Assembly (NCBI GenBank): GCA_009774535.1
Contig: VSNY01000031.1
Span: forward strand, 1-31,217
Reading direction: 5' to 3'
DNA from: Lachnospiraceae bacterium
Lineage (GTDB): Bacteria > Bacillota > Clostridia > Lachnospirales > Lachnospiraceae
Length of the DNA: 31,217 bases
Part shown: piece by piece, positions 22,683 to 30,943 of the stretch
How the letters are laid out: every line of letters starts with the position of its first letter
Position numbering within the stretch: position 1 is the stretch's first letter
Position numbers and translations under genes: made by a program
The notes under the pieces: model-generated
Told to the model about the DNA's origin: nothing
Seen by the model: the letters and a program-made list of their open reading frames with translations, nothing else
The model's database searches: none

Positions 22683-23838
22683 GACCACTACCTTCCAGCC
22701 GGATTCCCCTTGATACGCTGAGCGCTAACCCCATCTCCGCCAGCAGAAAACTGGTCGACGTGCCGCCATAACTGATAAACGGCAGGGTAATCCCTGTATT
22801 CGGAATCGTATTCGTAACAACGGAAATATTTAAAATAACCTGGATCGCGATATGCGCCATAATCCCTGACACAATCAGCGCGCCATATAAATCCGCAGCG
22901 TTGTTCGCAATGACCATCAGTCTCCAGATCATCAGCAAAAACAGCAAAATTACACAGACAGCGCCAAACAGCCCCAGTTCTTCGCATATAATCGAAAAGA
23001 TCATATCATTTTGCGCTTCCGGCACAAATCCCAGCTTTTGCATGCTCTGTCCGAGTCCCTTGCCAAACAGACCGCCGGAACCAATGGCATACAGCCCCTG
23101 GATCGTCTGGAACGCAGTGCCGTCCGTATAGTCCTCCGGATGCAGCCATGCCTTAATTCGCTTCATGCGGTAGCCTGCGGCCATAATAAAGCCGACGCCG
23201 CCCCCTACGACACCCACGGATACCATTGCGATAAACTGCCCGAACTTCGGACTTGCTACAAAAGTAATCACAATCGCGATGCCCATAATAATAATACCCG
23301 TACTCAGGTTTTCATAGGCTACGATTACAAATATTGGCACAATCATAATCATAACCTTGATCAGATTTGAAAACTTCGCGATCTGTTTTGGAATCCGGCA
23401 TACCAGTCCGGACAAAAACAAAATCATGGCCAGCTTGGCAAACTCAGACGGCTGAAAACTCAGCGGCCCGAGCTGAATCCACCGGGACGAACCTTTTGCT
23501 TCGCTCCCGATCCCAGGGATGAGAACAACTGCGCACAGCCCGAAGGCCAGCAGATAAGCAAGATTTCCAAAATAGAACCACACATGATAGTCAATCTTAG
23601 AGATCAGGGTCATAGCCGCAATCCCAAGCACAACGGCCAGTCCCTGCCGCCTTAAATAATGCATCGGATCGCTGTACTTTTCATTGGCATTATAAGCGCT
23701 GACACTGTACAGCATGACCAGACCAAAACCCAGTAAAAATATAATCAGAAAAAACAAACTGTAATCACAATATTTGGTTTTCTTTTGACGCGTCCTGTTT
23801 CGTCTGCCCACTCTTACAACTCCTGATTTTTTTTGCAT
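22675..23838 (-). CDS. ftsW: FtsW/SpoVE-type SEDS peptidoglycan glycosyltransferase
   Basis: This 387-residue SEDS protein has about ten membrane spans and a basic cytoplasmic N-terminus (RVGRRNRTRQKKTKY). Hallmarks are GSEAKGSSRWIQLGPLSFQPSEFAKLA, LHPEDYTDGTAFQ, GLFGKGLGQSMQKLGFVPEAQNDMIF and the C-terminal ITLPFISYGGTS. These include the catalytic-Asp loop and the substrate-pocket residues of FtsW/RodA proteins. It polymerises lipid II into septal glycan, together with a class B PBP. Position in the dcw cluster, next to ftsQ, supports FtsW or its sporulation-specific relative SpoVE; the two cannot be told apart by sequence alone. The start at 23838 has only a weak purine-rich ribosome site. 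The 125-bp gap after murD holds a short direct repeat (TATCCG) and nothing more. Confidence 0.92.
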   Translation of the reverse strand: MQKKSGVVRVGRRNRTRQKKTKYCDYSLFFLIIFLLGFGLVMLYSVSAYNANEKYSDPMHYLRRQGLAVVLGIAAMTLISKIDYHVWFYFGNLAYLLAFGLCAVVLIPGIGSEAKGSSRWIQLGPLSFQPSEFAKLAMILFLSGLVCRIPKQIAKFSNLIKVMIMIVPIFVIVAYENLSTGIIIMGIAIVITFVASPKFGQFIAMVSVGVVGGGVGFIMAAGYRMKRIKAWLHPEDYTDGTAFQTIQGLYAIGSGGLFGKGLGQSMQKLGFVPEAQNDMIFSIICEELGLFGAVCVILLFLLMIWRLMVIANNAADLYGALIVSGIMAHIAIQVILNISVVTNTIPNTGITLPFISYGGTSTSFLLAEMGLALSVSRGIRLEGSGHD

Positions 23839-23963
23839 CAGTCCGGTTTTCCGCCCCCGGAATCATCTGTATCTAACCGTCACAATCCCTTTCCCGTCGC
23901 TTTTGTATCCATTCCGGCACGGATACCGGATACGCTGTTTCATCCGTGATACACCCGCAGCGT

Positions 23964-25331
23964 TCAGGCCAGGAAGCTGCGCACGGTTTCTTTAAAAATC
24001 CTGCCCCGTTCTTCGTAATTAGGGAACATATCCCAGCTTGCGCAGGCAGGCGAGAGCAGTACGGCGTCTTTCGGCCGCGCATGAGCATGGCAGTAAGCAA
24101 CCGCTTCTTCCAGTGTCCCGCACATGACAACTTCCGAAAATCCTTTTTCTGCAGCAGCCTGCGCTATTTTTTCTTTTGTAGCCCCGATCAGCACCAGTTT
24201 TTGTACTTTACCGTCAAACGCATCGATCCAGTCACCGTATTCCGACTGCTTATCGTAGCCCCCGCCGATCAGCCAGGTCGGCCGCTCCATCGCGCGGATG
24301 CCCTGGACCGCCGCATCCGGATTCGTCGCTTTGGAGTCGTTATAATAACGCACGCCCGCTATTTCTTCCACATACTCGATTCTATGCTCCACAGCCTGAA
24401 AGGTTTGCAGTACCTTTACAATTTTTTCCATCGGCACGCCCATCGCGTTGGCAATGGCTGCCGCTGCCATTACATTTTCATAATTATGCACGCCGAGCAG
24501 GTTTAATGCATCAACCGCTGTGATTTTTTGTATCCCGTGATCCCCTGCCAGCCAGATCACACCGTCTTCCAGATAAAAGCCGCTCTCCAGCTTTCGTTTA
24601 CTGCTAAAATAAATCACATTTAAATTACCTGAGATTTTATTGCCAAATGCGCGCAGCACTTCGTCTTCATAATTCAGCACACAGGCTTGTCCCGGCTTTT
24701 GGTTTTTCGTAATGGATTCTTTTACCGCAATATAACATTCCAATGAATGATGCCTGTTCAAATGATCCGGCGTAATATTTAAAATCGCTGATACATCCGG
24801 GCAGAACGTATCTGCTGTTTCCAGCTGAAAGCTGCTGATCTCTGCAGCCGTTACTGTCTCGTCCGTCATCTGCGCCGCCAGCGACGTATAAGGGATACCG
24901 ATATTGCCGACGATCGCTGTATCTGCAAAATGGCTTTTGAAGATCTCCCCTACCAGCGCCGTCGTCGTTGTCTTGCCGTTTGTGCCTGTAATCGCTGCCA
25001 GACGGCCTTTTGCGCAGCGGTAAGCAAGCTCAATCTCGCCCCACAGCGGCACGCCTGCATCCGCCAGCCGGCGCACCACAGGCTGATCCAACGGCACGCC
25101 CGGGCTTAAAACGGCCAGATCCAGCCGACGAATCAAATCCGTATCCAGCGCTCCTAATACAACGGGTACCTCTTTCAAAGCATCTGCTTTTGCACGAATG
25201 TCCTCTTTGCACAGTTTTTCATTGCTGTCATATAATATCGTATCCGCACCTAACCGCAGCAGCAGCTTTGCCGCCGCAATGCCGCTGACGCCGGTGCCTG
25301 CAACAAGTACTTGTTTTCCTTTTAATTCCAT
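23964..25331 (-). CDS. murD: UDP-N-acetylmuramoyl-L-alanine--D-glutamate ligase
   Basis: MurD adds D-Glu to UDP-MurNAc-L-Ala using ATP, in the cytoplasm. The 455-residue protein shows the N-terminal Rossmann segment VLVAGTGVSGIAAAKLLL, the ATP loop AITGTNGKTTTTALVG (residues 113-128), ILNITPDHLNRH, the HRIEYV hinge, the carbamylated-Lys region and YNDSKATNPDAAVQGI. It ends with SPACASWDMFPNYEERG. ATG 25331 was chosen because GGAGG lies 7 nt upstream; in-frame codons further up extend into the mraY gap and give non-homologous residues. It is 23 bp after mraY and clearly in the same operon. Confidence 0.96.
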   Translation of the reverse strand: MELKGKQVLVAGTGVSGIAAAKLLLRLGADTILYDSNEKLCKEDIRAKADALKEVPVVLGALDTDLIRRLDLAVLSPGVPLDQPVVRRLADAGVPLWGEIELAYRCAKGRLAAITGTNGKTTTTALVGEIFKSHFADTAIVGNIGIPYTSLAAQMTDETVTAAEISSFQLETADTFCPDVSAILNITPDHLNRHHSLECYIAVKESITKNQKPGQACVLNYEDEVLRAFGNKISGNLNVIYFSSKRKLESGFYLEDGVIWLAGDHGIQKITAVDALNLLGVHNYENVMAAAAIANAMGVPMEKIVKVLQTFQAVEHRIEYVEEIAGVRYYNDSKATNPDAAVQGIRAMERPTWLIGGGYDKQSEYGDWIDAFDGKVQKLVLIGATKEKIAQAAAEKGFSEVVMCGTLEEAVAYCHAHARPKDAVLLSPACASWDMFPNYEERGRIFKETVRSFLA

Positions 25332-25354
25332 GGCGCTTCCTCCTTTCATCCAGC

Positions 25355-26323
25355 TTACATCCCAAGATAAGCAGCCAGACATAATAGTGTTGTAACAACT
25401 GAAAATACCGCGACAACCTTTGTCTCAGACCATCCGCCAAGCTCAAAATGATGGTGGATCGGGGCCATGCGGAAAAACCGCTTTCCATGAGTTATTTTAA
25501 AATAGCTGACCTGGATCATTACCGATAAAATCTCAATCCAGTAAATCAGCGCGACGATCAGAATAAACATCGGCATCTGCATCATATAGGCAGCCGAGGC
25601 CACAAACCCGCCGAGCGCCAAAGAACCAGTATCCCCCATAAAGACGCTGGCCGGATATACGTTAAACAGTAAAAATCCGAGCAGCGCGCCTACAACGGCG
25701 CAAGTAACCGGCTCAATGCCGCTGTTCGTTGCAATAGCGACAACACTGAAAAACGTAGCGATCAATACGGTGACGCTGGAAGCAAGCCCGTCAAGGCCGT
25801 CCGTAAAATTCGCGCCGTTTACCGTCCCGATCACGGCCAGAAACAGAATCGGCAGCGCCAGCCAGCCGAAATCCACGTATTTTCCGCCTGAAAACGGGAC
25901 AAGCATCGTAAGCGGCACATCGGAAAACCGATGCAGATATATCGCAAATACAGCCGTCACTACAATTTCCAGTATCATTTTCTGCCATGCAAGCAGTCCG
26001 TCGGACCGCTTTAACACGACTTTTAAATAATCATCAAAAAATCCGATGACTCCAAACCCCACCGTCACAAACAAAACCGGTATGATTTTCGGATAGGAGG
26101 AGATGAAAAACAAGGATGTGATAATAATGGCAAGTAAGATCATCAGCCCGCCCATCGTCGGCGTTCCCATTTTCTTCTGATGGGATTTTAATTCTTCACG
26201 CTCCGTATTTCCGACTTTCAGCCTTCGTAAAACTGGTATCATCAAAGGCCCTAAGAGCGCTGTGATGGCGAATGCAAGAATTACTGCAAACATGTATCGA
26301 AAATCTGTCAACTGCTGTGTCAT
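25355..26323 (-). CDS. mraY: Phospho-N-acetylmuramoyl-pentapeptide transferase (MraY)
   Basis: MraY makes lipid I by moving phospho-MurNAc-pentapeptide to undecaprenyl phosphate in the membrane. The 322-residue product has about ten membrane spans. It shows GTPTMGGLMIL, GFFDDYLKV with the Asp pair needed for catalysis, NGANFTDGLDGLASSV with the third key Asp, PASVFMGDTGSLALGG and the loop MAPIHHHFELGGW. ATG 26323 gives MTQQLTDFRYMF, the usual length and start. Upstream in-frame codons lack a ribosome site. A good promoter lies about 80-105 bp upstream, so mraY-murD-ftsW-ftsQ can be transcribed apart from the PBP genes. Confidence 0.97.
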   Translation of the reverse strand: MTQQLTDFRYMFAVILAFAITALLGPLMIPVLRRLKVGNTEREELKSHQKKMGTPTMGGLMILLAIIITSLFFISSYPKIIPVLFVTVGFGVIGFFDDYLKVVLKRSDGLLAWQKMILEIVVTAVFAIYLHRFSDVPLTMLVPFSGGKYVDFGWLALPILFLAVIGTVNGANFTDGLDGLASSVTVLIATFFSVVAIATNSGIEPVTCAVVGALLGFLLFNVYPASVFMGDTGSLALGGFVASAAYMMQMPMFILIVALIYWIEILSVMIQVSYFKITHGKRFFRMAPIHHHFELGGWSETKVVAVFSVVTTLLCLAAYLGM

Positions 26324-26400
26324 TTCTTTATCTCTCTTTCCTTTGTCCTGCGCAGCCGTTCCAATCACAAACGGATACGTTCCTGCTGCCTCAAATCCAT

Positions 26401-26429
26401 AGTATAGCGGATTTTTACGCCTGTTGCAA
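26401..26429 (-). promoter_or_regulatory. Internal promoter of mraY-murD-ftsW-ftsQ
   Basis: On the minus strand TTGCAA (26424-26429), a 17-nt spacer and TATACT (26401-26406) sit in the 147-bp gap between the spoVD-like gene and mraY. A 7-bp inverted repeat (CAGGCAG/CTGCCTG, about 26457-26472) precedes it at the upstream gene's end, but it lacks a T-tract. Confidence 0.65.
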
Positions 26430-26470
26430 GGGGCTGGGACGGATTTTATTGATTCAGGCAGGTCTGCCTG

Positions 26471-28240
26471 TTACTGTTCTTTTTGTTCCTGTTCCTGCCT
26501 TTCTTTTTCTACGACCGCAGGGTCTTTTTTTATGCCAAGATACGGCAGGATATTTAAAAAAAGCTCTTTGGCGACCGGAGCTGCAATCGTACCTCCATAA
26601 TAGACGCCCGTCGGATTATTGATAATCACCAGGCAAAGCACCTGCGGGTCGTCAGCCGGCGCAAAGCACATAAACGATGAAATATAACGGTGCGCGCTTC
26701 TTGGCAGCGTCTGGGAGGTAGCCGTTTTGCCGCCGATCTGGTAGCCTTCAATATACGCTTTGTTGCCGCCTCCTTCGGAAACTACTTTTTCCAGCAGGGA
26801 ACGCATCGTTTCTGAAGTCTTCGGACTTAAAATCTGCGCCGTCGGTTCATACGAAAAGACTTCGACCGGATTGCCTTCCTGGTCTTCGATTTGAACGCCG
26901 AAATGCGGGATAATGCGTTTTCCGCCGTTAATCAGCGAAGAAATCGTTGTAGCAAGCTGCACCGGAGTAATCTGGAACGACTGGCCAAAGGAAATCGTGG
27001 CAAGCTCTACCTGACCGATATTCTTTTTTTCATGCATAATCGTTCTTGCTTCCCCCGGCAGGTCAATATTCGTCTTGGACAGCAGGCCGAACTGCTTAAA
27101 ATATTTATAGTACTGGTCTGTCCCAAGGCGCATCCCAAGCTCGATAAAGACCGGATTGCAGGAATTTTCCAGTCCATGAACAAAATCCTGCGCACCGTGT
27201 CCGCTCGTCCTTGCACAGCGGATTTTACGGTCTTCCACGATCTTATAGCCCGGACAGAAAAAGTTGTCGCTTAAGGAAACTACTCCTGCTTCCAGCGCCG
27301 CGGATGCCGTGATCACCTTAAAGGTCGAACCAGGTTCATACGTATCGTTGATACAGCCGTTGCGCCACATCTGGTTCAGCAGGTTCTGCTTTTCCTCCTG
27401 GTTTGCATAGCTTGCGCCTTCGGGAAGTTCGTACGGTTCATTTAAGTTAAATTCCGGCAGGTTGACCATAGCCATAATCTCGCCGTTGGACGGCTTCATA
27501 ATAATCACGCTGACACTGTCCGCTTCTTTTGCCTGCATAGCCTTTTCAGCCGCCTGCTGGGCGTACATCTGAATATTATAGTCCAGGCTGATGCGCAGGT
27601 TATTCCCGTCTACCGGGTTCAGGCGCCGCTCCCCGGCATCCGCCAGTTCCACGCCGCGCGCATCGGTCAGCGTCAGGATCTTGCCGTTTGTACCCATCAT
27701 TTTTTTATCGTACACCACTTCAAGTCCGATAATCCCCTGGTTATCGCCCCCGGTAAATCCAAGCACTTTAGAGGCCAGACTGTCATATAAATAATACCGC
27801 TTATAATCTTCGTCCACCTTAACGCCCGCCAGCTTCCGGTCGCGGATACGGTCTCCGATTTCTTTGGATACGTTGGACTTGATCCGTTCGATAGAGCTGA
27901 CTTTTTCCACACGTTTGCGTACTGTCTCTTCCTCCATGCCAAGTTCTTCACAAAGCGCCGAAATCACCTGTTCCGGTTCCTTTACCTGGCTGTGGATAAC
28001 CGAAATCGTGCAGACGCTGCGGTTGGACGCAAGCACCTTGCCGTTAATGTCCAGGATCTTTCCTCTTGCCGCTTTGATATCCCGTTCCCGCTCGTGCAGG
28101 TCCTCGGCCTTTGCACTGTAAAACTCGGACTGGAACACCATCAGATAGACGAGCCTTCCCGCCAGAAAGACCATGGCGCATGCGATGCAGAAAAAGACGG
28201 TTACGATTTTTTTACGGTTATGCGTTTTTGTCCCGTTCAT
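26471..28240 (-). CDS. Class B penicillin-binding protein, SpoVD-like transpeptidase
   Basis: The 589-residue protein has a short cytoplasmic tail, one membrane span (about residues 11-35), a dimerisation domain (ARGKILDINGKVLASN, then YKRYYLYDSLASKVLGFTG) and a transpeptidase domain. The nucleophile motif is EPGSTFK (Ser305, Lys308), the second motif is SCN (360-362), and the third reads KTAT (505-508) rather than the usual KTGT. It ends in a Gln/Glu/Lys-rich tail and has no PASTA domain. It crosslinks septal or spore-cortex peptidoglycan with an FtsW/SpoVE partner. Its position before mraY matches spoVD in Bacillus, but which of the two PBPs here serves division and which serves the spore is not clear. 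GAGG lies 8 nt before ATG 28240 and falls inside a hairpin arm. Confidence 0.88.
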   Translation of the reverse strand: MNGTKTHNRKKIVTVFFCIACAMVFLAGRLVYLMVFQSEFYSAKAEDLHERERDIKAARGKILDINGKVLASNRSVCTISVIHSQVKEPEQVISALCEELGMEEETVRKRVEKVSSIERIKSNVSKEIGDRIRDRKLAGVKVDEDYKRYYLYDSLASKVLGFTGGDNQGIIGLEVVYDKKMMGTNGKILTLTDARGVELADAGERRLNPVDGNNLRISLDYNIQMYAQQAAEKAMQAKEADSVSVIIMKPSNGEIMAMVNLPEFNLNEPYELPEGASYANQEEKQNLLNQMWRNGCINDTYEPGSTFKVITASAALEAGVVSLSDNFFCPGYKIVEDRKIRCARTSGHGAQDFVHGLENSCNPVFIELGMRLGTDQYYKYFKQFGLLSKTNIDLPGEARTIMHEKKNIGQVELATISFGQSFQITPVQLATTISSLINGGKRIIPHFGVQIEDQEGNPVEVFSYEPTAQILSPKTSETMRSLLEKVVSEGGGNKAYIEGYQIGGKTATSQTLPRSAHRYISSFMCFAPADDPQVLCLVIINNPTGVYYGGTIAAPVAKELFLNILPYLGIKKDPAVVEKERQEQEQKEQ

Positions 28241-28247
28241 AAAACAA

Positions 28248-28312
28248 ACCTCATAATAGCAGTTATTATAGCTTATTCTGCAATTATGAGGTTATGTATT
28301 TTTTGCCGTCAA
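28248..28312 (-). promoter_or_regulatory. Internal promoter plus ribosome-site-masking hairpin before the spoVD-like gene
   Basis: On the minus strand TTGACG (28307-28312) and CATAAT (28283-28288) are 18 nt apart. A perfect 10-bp inverted repeat, ACCTCATAAT (28283-28292) with ATTATGAGGT (28248-28257), contains the -10 box in its upstream arm and the GAGG ribosome site in its downstream arm. In read-through mRNA the site can be masked. In mRNA started here (about 28276) the upstream arm is absent. The consequence is inference. Confidence 0.5.
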
Positions 28313-30393
28313 TGATATTTCACAGCCTCACCTAATGCTGCTTCTGCTTCGTAGCCGGCAATTTCCGTGTACATATTGGTATCCTTCTTCTTCAAAGCAT
28401 CTTTTTTCACTTTTTCGTCTTTGTATATGTTCATATAAGGCAGAATCTCTTCTAAAATTTCTCTGGCCAGGTTCTGAGCAAACGTACTGTGCGCCTGCTC
28501 TTCGTTTTCAGTCGGCTGGTTCGGCGTGTCAATCACCACGTAAATGACCAGCTGCGGATTTTCATGCGGCAGATAACCGATAAACGACACGACATAGTTA
28601 TTGTCTTCACGCGGAAGCTTTTCCGCTGTTCCTGTCTTGCCGCCCATAGAATATCCCGGCACCTTTGCAACGCCTGCCGTTCCTTCGCTGACAGTCGCAA
28701 GCAGGTACTCCTTGACCTGATCGCTTGTTTCTTTGGAAATCGTCTGCTTTAACAGCTGCGGCTTGATTTCTTTGACCAGGCTGCCGTTCTCATCCGTAAT
28801 CTTAGATACAATATGCGGCTGGTAATAATATCCTCCGTTAATAATCGAACTGAACGCGCTGATCATCTGAATCATCGTGCAGTTGTATGACTGTCCGAAC
28901 GAAGATGTCGCCAGGTCTACGGAAGACATCGTCTCTAATGGATGAATCAGCGTATCCGTGCGAGCTTCCCCGGGCAGATCAATATTCGTCCGAAGCCCCA
29001 TGCCGAAATTGCTCTGATAAGTGGCAAAAATCTCTTTCCCCATGCGCCGCGCCATCTGCATCAGCGCGTCGTTGCAGGAATCCATCAATGCCCCCTGGAT
29101 CGTCTCCGTCCCGTGTCCAAACCTTGCCACACAACGGATCTCCCGGTCCGCGACCACCTCTACGCCGTCGCATTCAAACGATTCCCTTCCGGTTAATTTT
29201 CCGCTGTCAAGCCCTGCCGCCACGGTCAGCGGTTTCTGTACGGAACCGGGTTCAAACGTATCACTAATACAAAAATTGCGCCAGATCTGATTGAGCGCGT
29301 CTGCCTTATCATCTTCTGTCATTGCATCAATTTCTTCTTTTGTATAAAATCCATCCAAGGAACGCGGATCTGAAAGATCATAATCCGGAAAATCCGCCAT
29401 TGACTTTATCCCGCCGGTATTCGGGTCCATAATAATGACGCCGATATTTTCCGCGCCGTTGCCGGGCCTTGCTTCATTGCGGTAAGCCCGGTTGAACTCT
29501 TTCATCTTTGCTTCCACAACCGTCTGAATATTCATATCGATCGTTGTTACAATATTGTTCCCGTTTACCGCGTCTTTAATCGTGCGCTCTACGGCATTGT
29601 CGGAATTCAGATAACCATACTGCCTGCCGTCTTTGCCGTTTAACGTGCTGTTATAATAATTTTCAAGCCCTGCCATTCCAAGGTTGCCGCTCGTTGTCGA
29701 ACCGATCACGGCACTGGCGAGCGTGCGGTAAGGATAATTGCGCTGGTATTCTTTTTCAAACCAGATTCCTTTGATATTTTTTGAAGTATTGGATGATTCG
29801 TCTTTTTTTTCATCCTGCTTGTTATCCTGAACTCCTTTTTGAGCTTCCTTCTGTTTTTCACTTTGCTTTTGATCCGTATTCCCACCCTGCTGCAGATCCA
29901 GAAATGCCTGCACTTCTTCATAAGGAATCCGCTTTGCCAGTATTTTATATCTGCTCGTTGGGTTTTCACGGAGAAATGTACGAATCTCCGTCTCGGAAAG
30001 TTCTTGCGGAAAGCACGCCATTAACGCCGCTAACGTTGGCTCCAGATATTCCTCTTTGGACAGAATCTGGGTCGCATCTAAAATAATATTATATACATCC
30101 AGGCTTGTAGCAAGCGCAATTCCGTTACAGTCCAAAATATCCCCTCTGCGGAACGGAATAACCCGACTGTCGTAATTTGACTGTGCCAGCACGATCTTTT
30201 GGTATTTCTGGCCGCTTGTATGTTCGATATACACAAGACGTCCCATCAGCCCGGCCAACGCCAGTACAATTCCGAAAAATATAATCATCATTTTCAGATG
30301 GTTTCTGCGGTTCAGCTTAAGCCATTTGCGTCTTGGCTTTCTTTTTCTCCGCCTGCCCGCGGAGCGGTTCCCTGTCTGGTTCCTTGCTGCCAT
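28309..30393 (-). CDS. Class B penicillin-binding protein (FtsI/PBP2-type transpeptidase)
   Basis: The 694-residue protein has a very basic cytoplasmic tail (residues 14-31, RRRKRKPRRKWLKLNRR), a membrane span (about 35-54) and a dimerisation domain. That domain carries a charged low-complexity insert (about 169-207, Gln/Lys/Asp/Glu/Ser/Asn). The transpeptidase domain has EPGSVQK (Ser384, Lys387, a less common form of SxxK), SCN (439-441) and KTGTAEKLP (586-594). It crosslinks septal peptidoglycan together with FtsW and FtsL/FtsQ. Its place directly after ftsL is where ftsI/pbpB normally lies. AAAGGTGA precedes ATG 30393 by 3-4 nt. Two class B PBPs in tandem here is a pattern shared with Bacillus (pbpB, spoVD). 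Confidence 0.9.
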   Translation of the reverse strand: MAARNQTGNRSAGRRRKRKPRRKWLKLNRRNHLKMMIIFFGIVLALAGLMGRLVYIEHTSGQKYQKIVLAQSNYDSRVIPFRRGDILDCNGIALATSLDVYNIILDATQILSKEEYLEPTLAALMACFPQELSETEIRTFLRENPTSRYKILAKRIPYEEVQAFLDLQQGGNTDQKQSEKQKEAQKGVQDNKQDEKKDESSNTSKNIKGIWFEKEYQRNYPYRTLASAVIGSTTSGNLGMAGLENYYNSTLNGKDGRQYGYLNSDNAVERTIKDAVNGNNIVTTIDMNIQTVVEAKMKEFNRAYRNEARPGNGAENIGVIIMDPNTGGIKSMADFPDYDLSDPRSLDGFYTKEEIDAMTEDDKADALNQIWRNFCISDTFEPGSVQKPLTVAAGLDSGKLTGRESFECDGVEVVADREIRCVARFGHGTETIQGALMDSCNDALMQMARRMGKEIFATYQSNFGMGLRTNIDLPGEARTDTLIHPLETMSSVDLATSSFGQSYNCTMIQMISAFSSIINGGYYYQPHIVSKITDENGSLVKEIKPQLLKQTISKETSDQVKEYLLATVSEGTAGVAKVPGYSMGGKTGTAEKLPREDNNYVVSFIGYLPHENPQLVIYVVIDTPNQPTENEEQAHSTFAQNLAREILEEILPYMNIYKDEKVKKDALKKKDTNMYTEIAGYEAEAALGEAVKYH

Positions 30394-30445
30394 ATGTCAC
30401 CTTTTATATACCATGTATTTTAACAGTTTCTTTCCTATATGGATC

Positions 30446-30943
30446 TCATTCATCAGAATACTGCGTCATAAAATCTGTATTTTCAATCGTATAATGCACG
30501 ATCTGGTTTTCGGACGGGTATCTCATTCCCAGACGCTTCGCCTGTTTTTTAATTTCTTTCAGGTCAACAGACGCCGTGATCCTTTTATATGCTGCGTCAT
30601 TTTCGAGTTTCAGGGTGGATATCTCCTCTTGCAGATCTTCGATCGCTTCCTGTCTGATAATCAGATCTGACTGCAGATTCACATAAGCTACCGAAGTAAA
30701 CGCAACTGCCATAACACACACGGATAAAAAAGCTACATATCCGGCATTCATCTTCAGCGCACGTTCACGGTTTCTTCTTGCCGCCCGCCTGCGTCTGCGC
30801 TTTTGTTCCGATATCCTCCTTTCCTCTTTTCTTTTTCTGCGTTCATCGTGGAAATCGGGTGCTGCTTCTAACCGCCGGACGGTATTGCCATCTTCGTACG
30901 TATAGACCTCATAGGGCCTTTTGTGCTCTTTCTGTCTGCTCAT
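30446..30943 (-). CDS. ftsL: FtsL-like division protein
   Basis: This 165-residue bitopic protein has an unusually long basic cytoplasmic region (residues 1-66, with a run of Arg around 36-58), one membrane span (AGYVAFLSVCVMAVAFTSVAY) and an extracytoplasmic leucine-zipper-like coiled coil (LIIRQEAIEDLQEEISTLKLENDAAYKRI). The end reads KRLGMRYPSENQIVHY, the typical FtsL/DivIC C-terminal pattern. FtsL joins FtsQ and activates the FtsW-PBP complex. It overlaps rsmH by one base (TAATG), with AGGAG 5 nt upstream, so it is coupled to it. Sequence similarity among FtsL proteins is low; the call rests on topology, the C-terminal motif and position between rsmH and a class B PBP. Confidence 0.88.
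   Translation of the reverse strand: MSRQKEHKRPYEVYTYEDGNTVRRLEAAPDFHDERRKRKEERRISEQKRRRRRAARRNRERALKMNAGYVAFLSVCVMAVAFTSVAYVNLQSDLIIRQEAIEDLQEEISTLKLENDAAYKRITASVDLKEIKKQAKRLGMRYPSENQIVHYTIENTDFMTQYSDE

Noticed and set aside
23873..24130. Possible small gene between murD and ftsW on the minus strand
   Set aside because: It overlaps the murD C-terminus in another frame, lacks a ribosome site and resembles nothing. The 125-bp gap has only a short direct repeat.
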